64,000 nt of DNA from Nereocystis luetkeana (lineage: Eukaryota; Sar; Phaeophyceae; Laminariales; Laminariaceae). A program made the translations under genes and the position numbers. A model generated the notes under the pieces. It did not search any database. It was not told the DNA's origin and was given only the letters and a program-made list of their open reading frames with translations. Within the stretch, counting starts at the first letter, position 1, and every line of letters starts with the position of its first letter. Shown piece by piece: positions 1 to 11,759 of the stretch. The DNA lies in NCBI GenBank assembly GCA_031213475.1, contig JARUPZ010000034.1, positions 806,001 through 870,000 on the forward strand, read 5' to 3'.

Positions 1-489
1 CCTAACTTATTTTGCAGGTATGTGTTTGGCACACCTCCCGCCTTTGTTCATGCGACGATGGATACAACCGCGTTCGACGTTACTCGATCATACTGCACGC
101 GCGACATGGTGTGCCTCTAGCATTCCCCCTCTTGCTTTTCGCAATAGACACCTTTCCGTTTCACGGTTGAAGGCCTCGCTTACTCTTGATGCGTACAGTA
201 TTTCGCTGTGGAAAATATCCGCCTCTTCAGGAACCACCAGACTGGACAGCACATCATGCGCGAGTCCGACTCTCGCCGGGACAAATCCTATCGACGAGAG
301 GACCGTAACTTCTGTGTCGCCGTGTGAGCATGCGATGGCAAAAACATTCCCCGTGTCGGCGCTTACGCCAAGTTCGCCCGAACTCCAGTAATGCGATACC
401 ATCTGTTGGAGACGAGCAACAGGCTTCTCGCGGGAGCTAGTCCTTACGACCTCACATGAGGTATCGGATACAGGCTAGCTGACGACCTC

Positions 490-2020
490 TCTACACGCCA
501 GCCTCCCCTATGGCACGGCTTGAATTTTCTGGGCAAAACTCTGCAAACCGTGCGACGCTATATCTTCCTCGATCACGAGGCGCCACTGACGCGCCGCCAG
601 CTCTTGTCTCCTCAGGGCGCCTCGCCGTCCAGTAGAGACTTCATCTTCGACGTTGGCCCTTCTACGCCGCAGCGACTGTGACCAAGCGACACACCAGCAG
701 CCACCTCTCCATCGGGCTATCCTGGCCCTCCATCAAACGTGCCATCGGGCCACGACGATGATGTCCTCGCTGTGATGTCCACCGCCCACTTCGGCCAGTA
801 CCCCCGCTTGCTCGCTGTGTCTTCCTCTAGGATACGGGCTCACCACAGACCTTCAACAACACCTACGCGTCGGAGAGCATGAAATGTGCAGGTGGTGCCT
901 CCGTCATCTGCGAACTTCACGCTCCACCCAGGTCGTGGGCGGGGGGTTGTGGCAAGTGTCCGCCTCTTCAGATCTCCGCTGCCGTGCGCTATAGTGTGCA
1001 GTTTTTCCACGACGACCAACCAACTACATCAATCGCCGTGTGGGCGAACGCCGTCCCGTCCGAAACTACGCAACACGGAGTGCTACTCGGGCGCGACAGC
1101 TGAAAGCGGTTCCATGACTGCTCCTACCGTACGTTGGGTCCCCACCCGGAAAATCATCCGGTTCTCAGAGAGCTTACCCTGTGGCTACATGGAGCTATAT
1201 ATTTGTTCCCGATTTCTCGGCTTCCCCCAAAGATTTCTACCTGCTCTATGCGGGCGATACCGTTGTCGCGCTTTCTCGTGGCCATCGACACGTCAACGTC
1301 GAGTTGGTTGACAATAACGGTGCCCCGGCCCTTGCCGGTTGCTCCATTGTGGGTATGCTGCACGCGGCCGCCGATTTTTCAACGGAAGCATACGTCGTGG
1401 AAACTAGTCACCAGCCGGCGCGACCGATTTGGAACCACGCGTCTTGCTCCGCACCTCCCCTAGCGCTTGTGCCTCTTGAGGCAGTCCTGTCCGACACTCC
1501 AGCCCCTGCTACACTTATCTAAGACGCTGGCACACACCATCCCTTCGATGGACGCAGACCAGCACTGCTGCTACCTCCACAGTGCCTGGGTTCCTTCATT
1601 CGCCGTCTGCAGGACAAAACAGCTCCAGCATGCGACAGATCCGCGGGGTTTTCAGCTCCGCCTATCAACCGCTCCCCTTCATCTTCCCTGCTCGAACGGT
1701 CGATAGTCGATCAGCACACGAACTTTCAACAAACATGAAACCGCTTGCCATCGCACATTCGGCAAATCGCGTTTGGTTTGCCGTTATCATCCAGTTGGGA
1801 AATATCCTGGCTGAGTTCCCCGACGTTTTTTGGACGTCCTCGTCTGACTTTGGCTCCTGCATTTTGCTCCCTCCATCATTCCGGTTTATCCGAACAACGT
1901 TCCCGTCACGTTTCGGCCCTACTTCATCAATCCTGTGACCGCCGAAAGTGGATGGACGCTTAGACACATTCATCACAGAGGTCCTCAATAAAACTCCACG
2001 CCGCCATGGGCGAGCCCAGT
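490..2020 (+). pseudogene. Decayed 5' part of a Ty3/gypsy-like element (possible gag/protease region)
   Basis: This stretch leads directly into a recognisable gypsy reverse transcriptase and is proline-, serine- and arginine-rich in several short overlapping frames. No frame stays open for more than about 140 codons and none starts convincingly. One frame at about 1181-1522 gives a compact domain-like peptide containing VNVELVDNNGAPALAG, but I do not see a protease DTG/DSG triad. Assignment to the same element rests only on position and continuity with the RT downstream. It could equally be unrelated flanking DNA. Confidence 0.3.
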
Positions 2021-2029
2021 GGTTGGCAT

Positions 2030-2640
2030 CCCCGAGAAGTCCGGTGGCATCTGCATCACGATGAATTACAAGAAGCTGAACAACCCTGCATCGTTGGTTA
2101 GCTCCCCATCCGTCGCCACGATGAGGTCCTCGACAAACTCGGCATCGGTCGCATATTCTTACTCTTCGCCCTCGTCTCTTCTCTCCATCAGATAACAGTG
2201 CACAAGAGCACGACACCGCTCACTACTTTCTGCACACCCACGCGCCTCTGAGTGGCTGCTTTTGCCACAAGGGAGCAAAACTGCTCGAAGGTGGTTCACC
2301 AAGGCAGTAAAATACGTCATCAAAGGTCTAGACCGTCTCGGTGCCTTCCTCGGCGACGTCATCGTCTTCGAAGCCGATCCCTCTCTTCACGTCACCAATA
2401 AGAAACAATTGTTCCTGCGCATGCGAAAACACGGTCTCAAGCTTTCTCTTGCGAAGGCTACCATCGGTGCCACGGAAGCGGATTTCCTCCATCACAGTGC
2501 CTCTCCCTCCGGCATCGGGCCGAACACACAAAAGATGAAAGCGCCGATGAAAATGCCCAGGCCGAAAGGCCAGAACAGGTACACTCTCTTTTGGGTGTAG
2601 ACTCAGGAAATTCCTGCGAGGATTGATTATTGGCGTAGGG
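2030..2640 (+). pseudogene. Ty3/gypsy reverse transcriptase relic
   Basis: The translation passes through at least two frames and carries the gypsy RT signature in order. A frame at 2104-2250 reads LPIRRHDEVLDKLGIGRIF and then HQITVHK and TPLTTFCTPTRL, the usual fingers and palm blocks, and ends in a stop. From 2262 another frame continues with a KVIKGLD-like block. The catalytic Y-x-D-D box appears as FLGD followed by VIVFEADPSLH at about 2345, so the first catalytic aspartate is replaced. Next come RKHGLKLSLAKATIGATEAD, FLHH and MPRPKGQ, the thumb and primer-grip region. RT would copy element RNA into cDNA in cytoplasmic particles. Frameshifts, stops and the altered active site mean it is dead. 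Confidence 0.82.
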
Positions 2641-3180
2641 CACACCTCTCTCCTCGAACACCTCTCCCCTCAAACAAGGCGCCAAGTTCGCCTGTACTCA
2701 TGCCACGGAAGCCATTGTTCGCGAAGGTCTCGCAGAGTTGTCCACGCCTCCGAACTTCGTCCACACCCAACTGGGACGCCGTCACCGACAACTCCGGCCC
2801 TCTCCTCCTCGGCTGTGATGACAGCGTGGACGGTTTCGGCGCCACTCCCGAGCAAGAGCAAGGCGACCACACCATTGGCTCCATCGTGTTAATCAACCAC
2901 GCTACCATCGAGTCTGCACCTCACCGGCTACCGCTCAACCTAGAAGCGGGCAGCATTGCCTGGAGCATCAAGCACCTTGGCGGTTACCTATCAATTTTCG
3001 AATGCTTTCGGACCACAAGGCGTTCGAAAAGGTCGATAATTTTACAGAACACAACTAGCGAGTACAGCGGTGGCTATAATGCCTCACCCCGTACAGCTTC
3101 ACTCTGGAACACCACAAAGGTAGCGCCAACGGGAACGCTACTGCTTGCCCGCCTGCCCTCGTCTGCGAGGGAGCTCGATC
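2640..3180 (+). pseudogene. Ty3/gypsy RNase H domain relic
   Basis: This follows the RT block in the order expected for gypsy pol. The frame opening near 2700 shows LLLGCDDSVDGFGATPEQEQ, equivalent to the DAS..GLGAVL.Q start of retroviral-type RNase H. It continues with PLNLEAGSIAWSIKHLGGYL, matching the E..A..WA...FR.YL helix. Just after, another frame at 3060-3150 reads VQRWL, a stop, then CLTPYSFTLEHHKGSANGNA, the classic RW..L..Y.F...H..G..N.A end of the domain. The domain would remove RNA from the hybrid during reverse transcription. At least one frameshift and one stop show it is non-functional. Confidence 0.78.
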
Positions 3181-3850
3181 GCAGCAGCTCCAGGTGTTTG
3201 GCTCCCTCTGTCGAGGAACACGTCTTTACCATCCGCTCTCACGGCGTAATCCTTGGTGGGCCCTCCGTCGTGCATGCCAGTTTGTGTGGGCAGGCGCTCT
3301 CCGCCCCCAGCTCTGGCTTGGGCGAACTCCCGTTCTCCCTACACGATTTCCGCGATTTTGGCCAACACGGGCCCCGAAAGAGGGATGGCAGCCTCGATGC
3401 CCCTTCTGGCGAATATCTTACCATTTCTCCCCCTCATGTCGCCTCGCGAGGTCCCCGCTGAATTTCCCTTGTCAACACATATGCTAGCGATTCCCTCGCC
3501 GCCTCCATGTGTTCAGCCCCTGTTGAACCTTCACCGACTTCAGCTGGTGGGATGGACCCCGGCCACTGTGTGCAGTCCGTGCCGTCCCCTCCATCAAATG
3601 ACGATAACGCACCCCGTCCTAGTTCGGTGGCGGTCCCTGCCTCAGTCACGTTGGTCGTTGCCGAAAAAACAGCGTCGGGAGTTACCCCTCTGCCCTACCT
3701 TCCCACTAAGACTCGGTCGAGTGACCCACGGATTCATATCCTCGGGCACTTTCTGCTGTGTCTCGTTCAGCCTCGTGTGTTGCCGGGACCAACCGCGCAC
3801 AATCTCCCGGTCGTACCCACAGCTCCACCTCTGCCGCCTTGACCTTCTCA
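3180..3850 (+). pseudogene. 3' remnant downstream of the gypsy RNase H
   Basis: Frames here (for example up to 3461 and 3507-3842) are rich in P, S and R and run on from the RNase H relic, as the connection region before integrase would. I see neither an HHCC zinc finger nor a D,D35E integrase core, so the element appears to be cut off before integrase. No LTR could be paired for it in this window. Confidence 0.35.
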
Positions 3851-6470
3851 GATGGCACAGATCATGATCTGCCAGACCTACATCGCACGTATTATTATAG
3901 TGGCTTGGGACATAGGCATTTATACCAGTATAGATCATGCATAAGCAACAGATCCGTAATAATGTGGAAAAGTGTAAGCAGCCGCAAGAATAGTGCCAGG
4001 TCAGAGTACACACGGAAACATGACCACACCCTGTAGGTTGTTACCAGTTCTGCAGAAACGCGTACCGACCGCTCATATCCTGCAGACGAACCCCGTGGCG
4101 AATTGTACAGATGATGCAGGTCCTTGATACTGAATTGATGTGTGGTCTGTCCATGCAGTGATCTCTCATATGATTCTGGCGTGCGGATGCACTCGCTTCT
4201 GTCGTAGGGGAGCTCGAAAAACCGACCCAAAACAATCGGATTATTTTACTTTTGCCCGGTGCCCTTTCCGTTCCCATCACTTGGACCCACTACGAAGCGT
4301 AACGCCAGGTTTGATTGGTGAAACGACGTGTAGGAGTCTGTAAGGTCATGCATGCGGAGGACTATATACACTGACTGTTGGCATGTTTTCATGAAGTACT
4401 TGGTATTCAGGTTGGATTGATGGTATCTTCCATGTCTGGAGTAATAGGATTCCCTTTTATATAGATGCGAGGGCTTAAGGGGCAAATATGACTGGAACAT
4501 GCGCCACACGTTGTCAGAATATTACAATAACAATTAAAAGCGGATATCATCTCGGAAAGTTACGAAGCCGCTCCTCTTTTATCTTCCAGGTGTATGCCAG
4601 CATGTTAGCCACGTGTCTAGTTGAATAGCAAAACGAAATACAACACCCCGGGAAAACAACACAAACAGCCCCCCCACCCCCCCCCCCCAAATGCTACGTA
4701 TATTCACCCCCCCCTCTCTCTTCTATTCCCCCCACTGGCGCAACACTTACCGAGAACGTCCGTACTTACTTGATAATACTAAGTGCATACATATGTTTTC
4801 CTCTTCTTCTACCGATAGCTGGGACCCCGTTGTTGTGTTATCCAGGCACGAGATACCGGACGAGGTACATATCGCACCATTCACGCAACCCAGGTGAAGC
4901 GTTACAACATTCCACACACGTCGAACAGGTAGATCATCTACAGATAGAGCATGGATATCCTAGCCTGCCGTTAAGACATGCTGTGCACAGGATATATATA
5001 TATATATATATATATATGTGGAGTACATATCCAACCAAGGACACCTGTCGTAGATCATGCAGATTCCACGGCTGTCACCCAAAAGCAGCATGAGCTACTT
5101 CGAGATAGCACAGATCAGAAGCCTAGATCTGTCCTGAAATATATATATAATTAGGCGGGAATGGGCGACTTGTCAGAGGTGTGCAAAGCTCTCTCTCAAA
5201 CCCGGTCATGCCGTGGCTAAGCCCTCGCTCTATTCCCGACACGAGCAAACCCACAGGCAGACCCCTTGTATACCAATCGTTAGATCGTACTTCAATCCCC
5301 CATGTTCAAAGCATGCAAGTAGGTCTGCCCTGGCTCGTACATAACATACCAGGTATTCTATGTACAATCCACAGCAGCAGGCGTCACAACATAAATAATC
5401 TTGTTGATATAATGAAAAATAGATACCACAGGTAGACACGTAGATACTACCAGGTATATATATGCAATGCGTGTCAGGTATTTGCCATCCGGCATTATTT
5501 GTGCTGCGTGAACGTCCATGTCATAACCACGAAGTGGACAGACGGTTGAACCGAATGCCCTCTAATACAGTAGCAGCATAAATATTAGTGGTCTCTCTTC
5601 CATCGCTTCGAACCAACAAATAAATATGCCATCCTCTCCCTTCTTCGACGCTCTTCCTTGCACGCCCCTCCCTCCCTCCCTCAGCAAAGCCTCGTTTACG
5701 CTACCCCCCGTAAACTAAACGCCCTATTGATACGTGGTGTCGATAACCCTTTATGATACCCGGGCAGTTAGTTTGAGATCACAAACCACAATGCACTGCA
5801 GTGTTACGGCACCCTTATGGCACCCTTATAGTATACCAGTATACGCATCCCTTGAGAAGCTCCATGCATACTTCCTGCACTATCATTAGTACTATTACAG
5901 TAATACCTCACACTAAAACGACCTGAAGAAATAGTGCGCGCTTGGCCCGACAAGCAAGACCCCATGGCGTAGAGTTGTGACGAAAAGTATCGCGAAAACA
6001 AACGATGTTGGACATACTACTTGTGACTCTGTGAAGAAGCCCGACTAGTCAGCAACATCTTGGCCTAATCACGCCGCAAGGAATACGCTCTACAGTATTT
6101 TATAAAATGATGAAATACGTCAGCTGTGAGTTCGACTGATTACATACATCGTTGATACTCAACTTTGCAAGCTGCGTTATATGTCTCGTCTTTATCCCGT
6201 TTTTACTGAATTTCCAAATTTTATGATAAGCCGTTGTAATGGTAGGCACTATGCAGTGCGCGTGCGGTTCTACAGTACATCGGACCCTGCGGTTATCATT
6301 TGCCATCAGTCAGGCAAGAATGCTTCGTTTGCCCGAACCCGAAATCACTCATCAAAATCACAAATAAATCACCAATCAGCCAATCAACCACCAATAATTC
6401 GTTCCTTGGTAGTTTTTTCCCCTGCTCAAGTCCTAAACGCATACCACTCTGTCCCTGTATGCAACAACCG
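3851..6470. other. No recognisable gene; AT-rich spacer with microsatellites
   Basis: Only short frames without homology that I recognise. It contains a C-tract near 4670-4689, a (TA)n tract at about 4990-5016, a second short one near 5140, and two TACCAGGTA words (5347 and 5448). Confidence 0.6.
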
Positions 6471-6474
6471 TTGT

Positions 6475-6850
6475 TTGGAAGACAGGGTCGGAGATATCTG
6501 TCGTAGATCTCGTCACACGCACGCTCGAAATGACACTTCACTGGTCAAACAACATAATATCTCGGACTACGAGTGGTCTCACGTCTTTGACGGTGTTGAC
6601 TCGTCCCCGAGATATTGTTATTGGGAGATTATCTCGCCGCAAGACTCTGGGGGGACCTGAGTCCTCTCCATCGAGTCAGACTAGGTCTAGCATTTCCTTG
6701 CTAAACATACGAGAGAACTCTGCTCGGCTTACGTCGGCCGTATCGACGGCTACAAGGGACCCTCGCCTCGTGACCTCACCACGGCGACGTCTCCGCGACC
6801 TTTCACCGACGACTACATCAGCCCCGACGGCGAGCATAGGAAGTCCTTAT
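6475..6850 (+). repeat. Dispersed repeat, copy 1 (inverted partner at 15.2-15.6 kb)
   Basis: The segment containing GAACTCTGCTCGGCTTACGT, followed by CGGCTACAAGG and CACGGCGACG, matches the reverse complement of 15215-15357 at high identity. Upstream, around 6475-6560, the match continues at lower identity into the reverse complement of 15535-15640. Peptides from both copies are similar (NSARLTSAV, TSPRRRLRD). This points to two insertions of one unidentified mobile element in opposite orientation. Confidence 0.65.
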
Positions 6851-7280
6851 AATCACGCACATAGTGGAATGTAGTATGCGAAGTGATGTGCCTAAACCGC
6901 GCGTGCATCATTGGACTCTTTTTTGTGGAGCTGCCGATAACCAAGACATATCAACCGGCATATATTAAAATAAGATACTATACGATACAATGAAACCATT
7001 GGGTCCGGTGAGTGCACCGAAACCAGAGAGATGAATCCAAAACGTCTACCAAATCGGTGAGGCTAAACCAGCGAGTCTTAATCAATGCGTGCCGATCGGA
7101 CATCCCGCGAAGCTTGGTACGAAACCCCGACGAAACACATGGATAGGGGAACGCCCGGCTGTATGCAGCGAAATCCCTTATCTAAATACTGTGTTCAGAG
7201 TGTATCTCGCTCTTAATAGCTGGGCCGGCAACTCAAAATAGACCATGAGAGGCTCCGAATAACCAGGTTAGGTAGGAAAA
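6851..7280. other. No recognisable gene
   Basis: No frame, repeat or RNA-like structure that I can support lies in this stretch. Confidence 0.5.
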
Positions 7281-7385
7281 TGCGGGGGGGAGACGGGGGC
7301 GGGTAATTGGAATAGGGTTGGGGGATGAGTAGGGTGGGGGGGGGCGGGGGCGGGGGAGGGCTGGAGACAGGGGGGGGGCTGTTGC
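7281..7385 (+). repeat. G-rich tract
   Basis: Many runs of three to nine G on the plus strand separated by one to six bases. The tract could form G-quadruplexes, which is a property of composition. No function is shown. Confidence 0.6.
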
Positions 7386-7769
7386 ACGTCATTGGCAGCG
7401 TGCAAAAAGCAGTAGCGAAACATGTCCCCGGCTCTTGTCTTGAGGGGGACTACGTAACGCGCATGAGCGTATACATATGTATATCCTACGGGCTATCGAT
7501 ATAGCTACAGCTTCTGAACAGCAGCTCATCATCACCGAAAACAAACATGTTCTGTTCGCGCAAACCATTGGGCTGGACGGTTTCGCTCTGCGGCATGATT
7601 ACGCCCGAATCGTGAGACTGTTCTCCGGGGCCATCACCGAAGGTCCTCCGCCCGTCACAGGGGCAGATGCAGCCGGTTCGCGCTTCCCCTCCTGCAGACC
7701 TGCAACAGCACGCAGCAGAGACCCAACCAAGGGCCGACGTAAGCACAGGGTTCTACACTATATGAATTT

Positions 7770-8160
7770 GGCGTGGCATGGCCACGGTAACACCCATGGC
7801 ATACCGTGGCATCCCCACGGCATACCATGGCATCCCCACGGCATCCCATGGCGCGGCATAGGATTCCATGGCGCACCGTGGGGAGTGCCCGGCATGCCAC
7901 CGGTGGTACCATGGTAACCCCCGCGGCAACCGCCACGGCACTCCATGAAGTGTCATGGCAACCCCCACGGCACCCCAATGCACGGCACCCGAAAGTTCAC
8001 AGGTTGGGGTTAGGGCTAGGGCTATGGTTATGGTTGGGGTTAGGGTTCCATGGTATACCGTGGAGGTCCGTGGAGGGTTTGGTGGTATACCGTGAAGATG
8101 CCGTGGAAGGTTTTGCCGCAGATGGTGCCACGGCATGCCACGGCATATAAATCGTGAAAA
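7770..8160. repeat. CCATGG/CCACGG minisatellite region
   Basis: Units of about 20 bp built from CCACGGCATACCATGGCATC recur imperfectly from about 7770 to 7920. Rearranged CCGTGG/CCACGG words follow to 8150, with a GGTTAGGGTTAGGG-like stretch near 8010-8050. The words are near-palindromic, so all reading frames through it stay open and spurious. It ends in a tail shared with 58.8 kb. Confidence 0.7.
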
Positions 8161-8195
8161 AGGACAATAATGTACACAATAATGTACATCCCCCG
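8130..8195 (+). repeat. Short tail shared with 58781-58834
   Basis: GGCATGCCACGGCAT, then a GTGAAAAAGGACAATA-type block and ACATCCCCC, occur here and at 58781-58834 in the same order and orientation, with a few differences. This looks like the common end of a dispersed element. Confidence 0.6.
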
Positions 8196-8348
8196 GTAAG
8201 CATACGAAACACGCAGTCAATAGCGTAGTACTGGTTGGACTGATATATATGGCAAATTACTGTTATACTTTCCCTCCGACACTGCGTCCAGTTCGATTTT
8301 CGATCACTATAAGCATAATGTTTCTTAATGGCAAGAACGAAGGGCGCG

Positions 8349-8612
8349 TACTCGAGGCGTTCTACGATAGAGGTTCACACTTTTTTTTCCTGAGGCTCCT
8401 CACTTTAGGAGCTCCATACCTCGCCCGAACATTGACTTCGGCAAAAACAAAAATTGCATCCCGATGAAAACTCCCATGGCCCACGTATACACAAACAAAA
8501 AAAAAGCGAAACAAGATTGGTATTCTGACGATTATGGGTTAAGGAACCCCGTCATTCAGAAACTAAATAGCGGAAAAGTGTTACCTCTATCGTAGAACGC
8601 GTCACTACAGTA
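8349..8612. repeat. Short inverted repeat
   Basis: The left arm near 8357 (GTTCTACGATAGAGGT) is the reverse complement of the right arm near 8582 (ACCTCTATCGTAGAAC), about 190 bp apart. A second motif, GGCTCCT followed by AGGAGCTCC, occurs just right of each arm (8395 and 8638). It may be a small decayed fold-back element. Confidence 0.5.
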
Positions 8613-8980
8613 GAAGCGGTACCACCTACTTTTTCTGGGGCTCCTAACTTGAGGAGCTCCAACTATCTGTACTACCGTAAGTCACCCTAAACTGACCTTT
8701 CACAAAATCCTTCGGGTATGAAGGCTTAACCTGACGAACGATTCCGTTGGTCCACTAGTAGTAGAGTAGGCGCAATCGAGAAGTAGTTAGAGTAGCATAA
8801 ATAGGGCAAGGCATGCCTAATTGGGCACGGTATTTATTCGGTATATACCGTGGCCCTGGACATACGCACTTCGACTCCCTCAAGGCCGGATGCCGGCTAA
8901 CCGCCAAACGTGGAATGGTACGGGAGCGGCTGTTGCTTACGCTCCTCAGCAGTTTTTGTTAGGTGGGCAGTCGACTCGTC
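8613..8980. other. No recognisable gene
   Basis: Apart from the second GGCTCCT/AGGAGCTCC motif at about 8638, nothing supportable is visible before the minisatellite. Confidence 0.5.
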
Positions 8981-8989
8981 CCTACCCTG

Positions 8990-9480
8990 GAACCACCGCC
9001 GGTAAGCCTGACTCACGAGGGGATTGTATATTATTAGGGGACGGCGGGAGGGGGGCACGCGGGGGGGGTGTCAAGGTCAGGCCATCGCCGGCAACCCCGA
9101 TCCCCGCGGAGTTGTATACCGGGGAGGTGGTGGTAAGCCCAGGCCATCGCCGATAGGCCCGCTCCGATAGGGAGCTATATACAGGGGGAGGGACCAGAGG
9201 AGAGCGGTGGTGGTAAGTCCAGGCCATCGCTAAAACCCCCGATCCAAGTGGGAATTTCATACCGTGGGGGGGAATGGGGGCGGAGGGGCGTTTGCTAAGA
9301 CCAGGCTATCGCCGGTAAGCCCGATCCCCGAGGGAGGTTAGTACCGAGGGGAGGCGGTGGCGAGAGGGGGGGTGGGGTGTGTGTATGGTGGTGGTAATAC
9401 CAGACCATCGCCGGTAAGCCCGGCCCACGAAGAGGTTACATGTCGGGGAAGACGGGGAGGGGGGTTGGCAAAGTCGGGGC
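8990..9480. repeat. GC-rich minisatellite, about six diverged units
   Basis: Units of roughly 70-100 bp share CCATCGCCGGTAAGCCCGAT, then a GGGAG block, a TATACC-like block and a G-rich stretch. Copies of the CCATCGC core (or CCACCGC) lie near 8995, 9080, 9140, 9220, 9307 and 9408. The units differ in length mainly through their G-runs. Confidence 0.75.
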
Positions 9481-9489
9481 CTAGTAGTG

Positions 9490-10760
9490 CCTTGTCACAC
9501 ACGGCAACTTACTGTTTACGAAACATAGCAAGGATAGGCGTATCGTGTTTATTACAGTAGGGCACCTAGCCCCCATGCCTGCCTGTAGATATTGGCCGAT
9601 TACCTTATGTTAACCTGCTGCGCGCTTGAGTGAACCGAGGTTTCGTGCGAAGGAGGGGGGCGAACTCATTTGTTGCTTGCCTCTGTCATTTATTTGACCA
9701 TTGACCACGCATCCCTGTCGAGACGGGGAGGACTCCGGGCCGTTTCCTTGTTGTGACTGTCTAATTGTCTTGGCTGGAACGCGACTCTTAAGACACGCAC
9801 GGCCAGGCGTCGCCTGAATTATATTCATAGAGACGTCGGGGGAGAAACAAGCTTCCACCACCATCTGCAAATAAATTCAAAAGCAAATCGGAGAGTCCTC
9901 GGGGCCAATTGTTTTTAAAGCTGTTTTTGCTAATAATGGGAAAGTACGCTACCCTACACCATCCAAGGATCTTGCCCTTAAAAAGAGGGTAATGTTGCAC
10001 TTTTTTTTTGCTGGTTTCCGAATGGAATCGTCAGACAATTGGGGAATGTTCATGATGCGCATGGTCGGATGGCGAACGCGGCGATGCTTTCCTGCTAAAT
10101 CGTAATACTGCCCGAAAATATTATAGCACGCATATGAACGGTTGACTGGACATCTGTTTTGGGTTTTATCTGCTCATTTAAAATTTTGCCTACAAATCGA
10201 TGGGATTGCGTCTACAATAATTTGAAGTGTTTTCGCGACCATTGTAAAATAACGCGACCAATGGACCCACGTCGGCCATTCGTAGACTTTGTTCGCCATC
10301 TGCCATCTCCTGGTACTCTCGTCAACGAACCACGTGTCTGTGATACGGCTGTCGAGCACCCCCGGTCAATATTAAACGAACAAAAATACTCGAATTCAGG
10401 GGTATTGTAACGCACGCTCCACCTATCGACCGAATTTCTTCCCACACGACCTACCCTGTCGTGTCTGTATTGGTCGACAGCTGTACCAGTACGGTTGCCA
10501 CCCCCGCCCCCCCCGCGCGCTTCCCTTTGCCGGCGATTTTGGCGTCCTCTGCTGCATGGCATAGACAATACAGTAGTGATTTAATGAACTAGCATTGGCA
10601 GCTCGAGCACACAGTCTTCTGGCCGTAGCCTTCGCCCTGGGCACCTGTGAGTGCCACTAATCATTTTCAGTTTGGACCGGCACGTGGGGTCCACAAAGGT
10701 CGCTAGACCACCCCCGCCCACGCCGCCTGCACTACCAGAGTTTCCTCTACCGCCACGTTC
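9490..10760. other. No recognisable gene
   Basis: Short frames only, none with a motif I recognise. A CCCCCGCCCCCCCCG tract lies near 10500. Confidence 0.5.
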
Positions 10761-10832
10761 AATAGCTCAGACAATTCGCTCGCCCCCCTGCACTGTCCGA
10801 GGCCCCGCTACGGTCGCCCGCACTACCCAAGG

Positions 10833-11297
10833 CCCCGCTGCCGTCGCCTGAACTACCCGAGGGAGCTTTGTCATTCGGAGATTTTCTCGTAGAAGGGTGG
10901 AGCGTCTTCCCCGGTTCATCACCGCCTTTGTCGCCATCGTCCGACGACTCCTCCGTGTTGTTGTTGTCCTCCTTCTGGTAAACATACAGCACCCGTACCT
11001 CGCCCCCCGTGGCAGCGTCCCGCAGTTTCTGAGAAATAGCGGGGGCCGCTTGCTCGTCCGTGAGATTCGAGATGAGCGAGCGGCTCCCGCTATTTCTGAG
11101 AGACTGCGAGACGCTGCCACGGTGGACGAGGTACGGATGCTGTATGTTTACCCGAAGGAGGAGGACAACAACAACACGGAGGAGGAGTTGTTGGACGAGG
11201 GTGACAAAGGCGGTGATGAGTCGGGGAAAACGCCCCACTCCTCTACACGAAACCCCCCGAATGACAAAGCCCCTCGGGTAGTTCAGGCAGCGGTACC
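10833..11297. repeat. Large inverted duplication, arms about 215 bp
   Basis: Arm 10833-11049 is the reverse complement of arm 11080-11297 with scattered differences, around a spacer of about 30 bp. Both arms encode the same acidic peptide on opposite strands: one reads VLYVYQKEDNNNTEE (minus) and the other MLYVYPKEEDNNNTEE (plus). Both continue into a GDKGGDE motif. The right arm abuts hAT transposase C-terminal sequence on the minus strand, so the duplicated segment is probably the 3' end of that gene. Confidence 0.85.
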
Positions 11298-11700
11298 GGC
11301 TTCGGGGTTAAGCGCGGAATGTAGTCGATGGCGCCTCTCAAAAACATCATATCAGTATCTCGACGAAAGCCGGGTCTAGAATCCTTTTTGCCGGCAATGC
11401 GGAAGTCACGCTTAAGCACTGCTGCCGAGGAAGGAGCACCCAAGACGGATTTCGCGAAACTTCGAAGGTCGGGTGGCAGGGACATGCCATGGGCACGCCA
11501 GTACGCCCACTAGTTGCGGGAGCTCGTCTTGCCCCTGCATCTCCTTGGGAACCTGTGTGAGAAGCCAACCGAACAAGCGACGTTTAAACGAGCAGGAACG
11601 TCTCCTCAACATAATCGATTCGTCTACACAGCCGCAGCCCACCGCAGGTTTCTCCAGACTATAGACCACAACGCACAAGTTTCGCGATCGGACGGAACCG
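11243..11700 (-). pseudogene. hAT-family transposase, C-terminal dimerisation region (relic)
   Basis: Read on the minus strand, a frame ending near 11500 gives LLTQVPKEMQGQDELPQLVG. A second frame (about 11485 to 11243) gives LPPDLRSFAKSVLGAPSSAA, then VLKRDFRIAG, DMMFLRGAIDYIP and a proline-rich tail. The order LA..L..P.SSA..ER.FS.AG followed by V.M..FL is the hallmark of the hAT C-terminal dimerisation domain. The usual ER.F is KR.F here. hAT transposases bind subterminal repeats and cut and paste DNA in the nucleus. The frame change near 11500 and the missing N-terminal half show it is inactive. Its middle portion probably lies at 13090-13830. Confidence 0.65.
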
Positions 11701-11759
11701 AGGTTTCGCTGACGCGAGCTGTATACGGTCAGTACGTTGTACCATGGTACATAATATGA

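Noticed and set aside
7477..8220. Several overlapping frames of 107-155 codons
   Set aside because: They are produced by the CCATGG/CCACGG minisatellite, which opens all frames with W-H-G-I-P repeats; no gene is implied.
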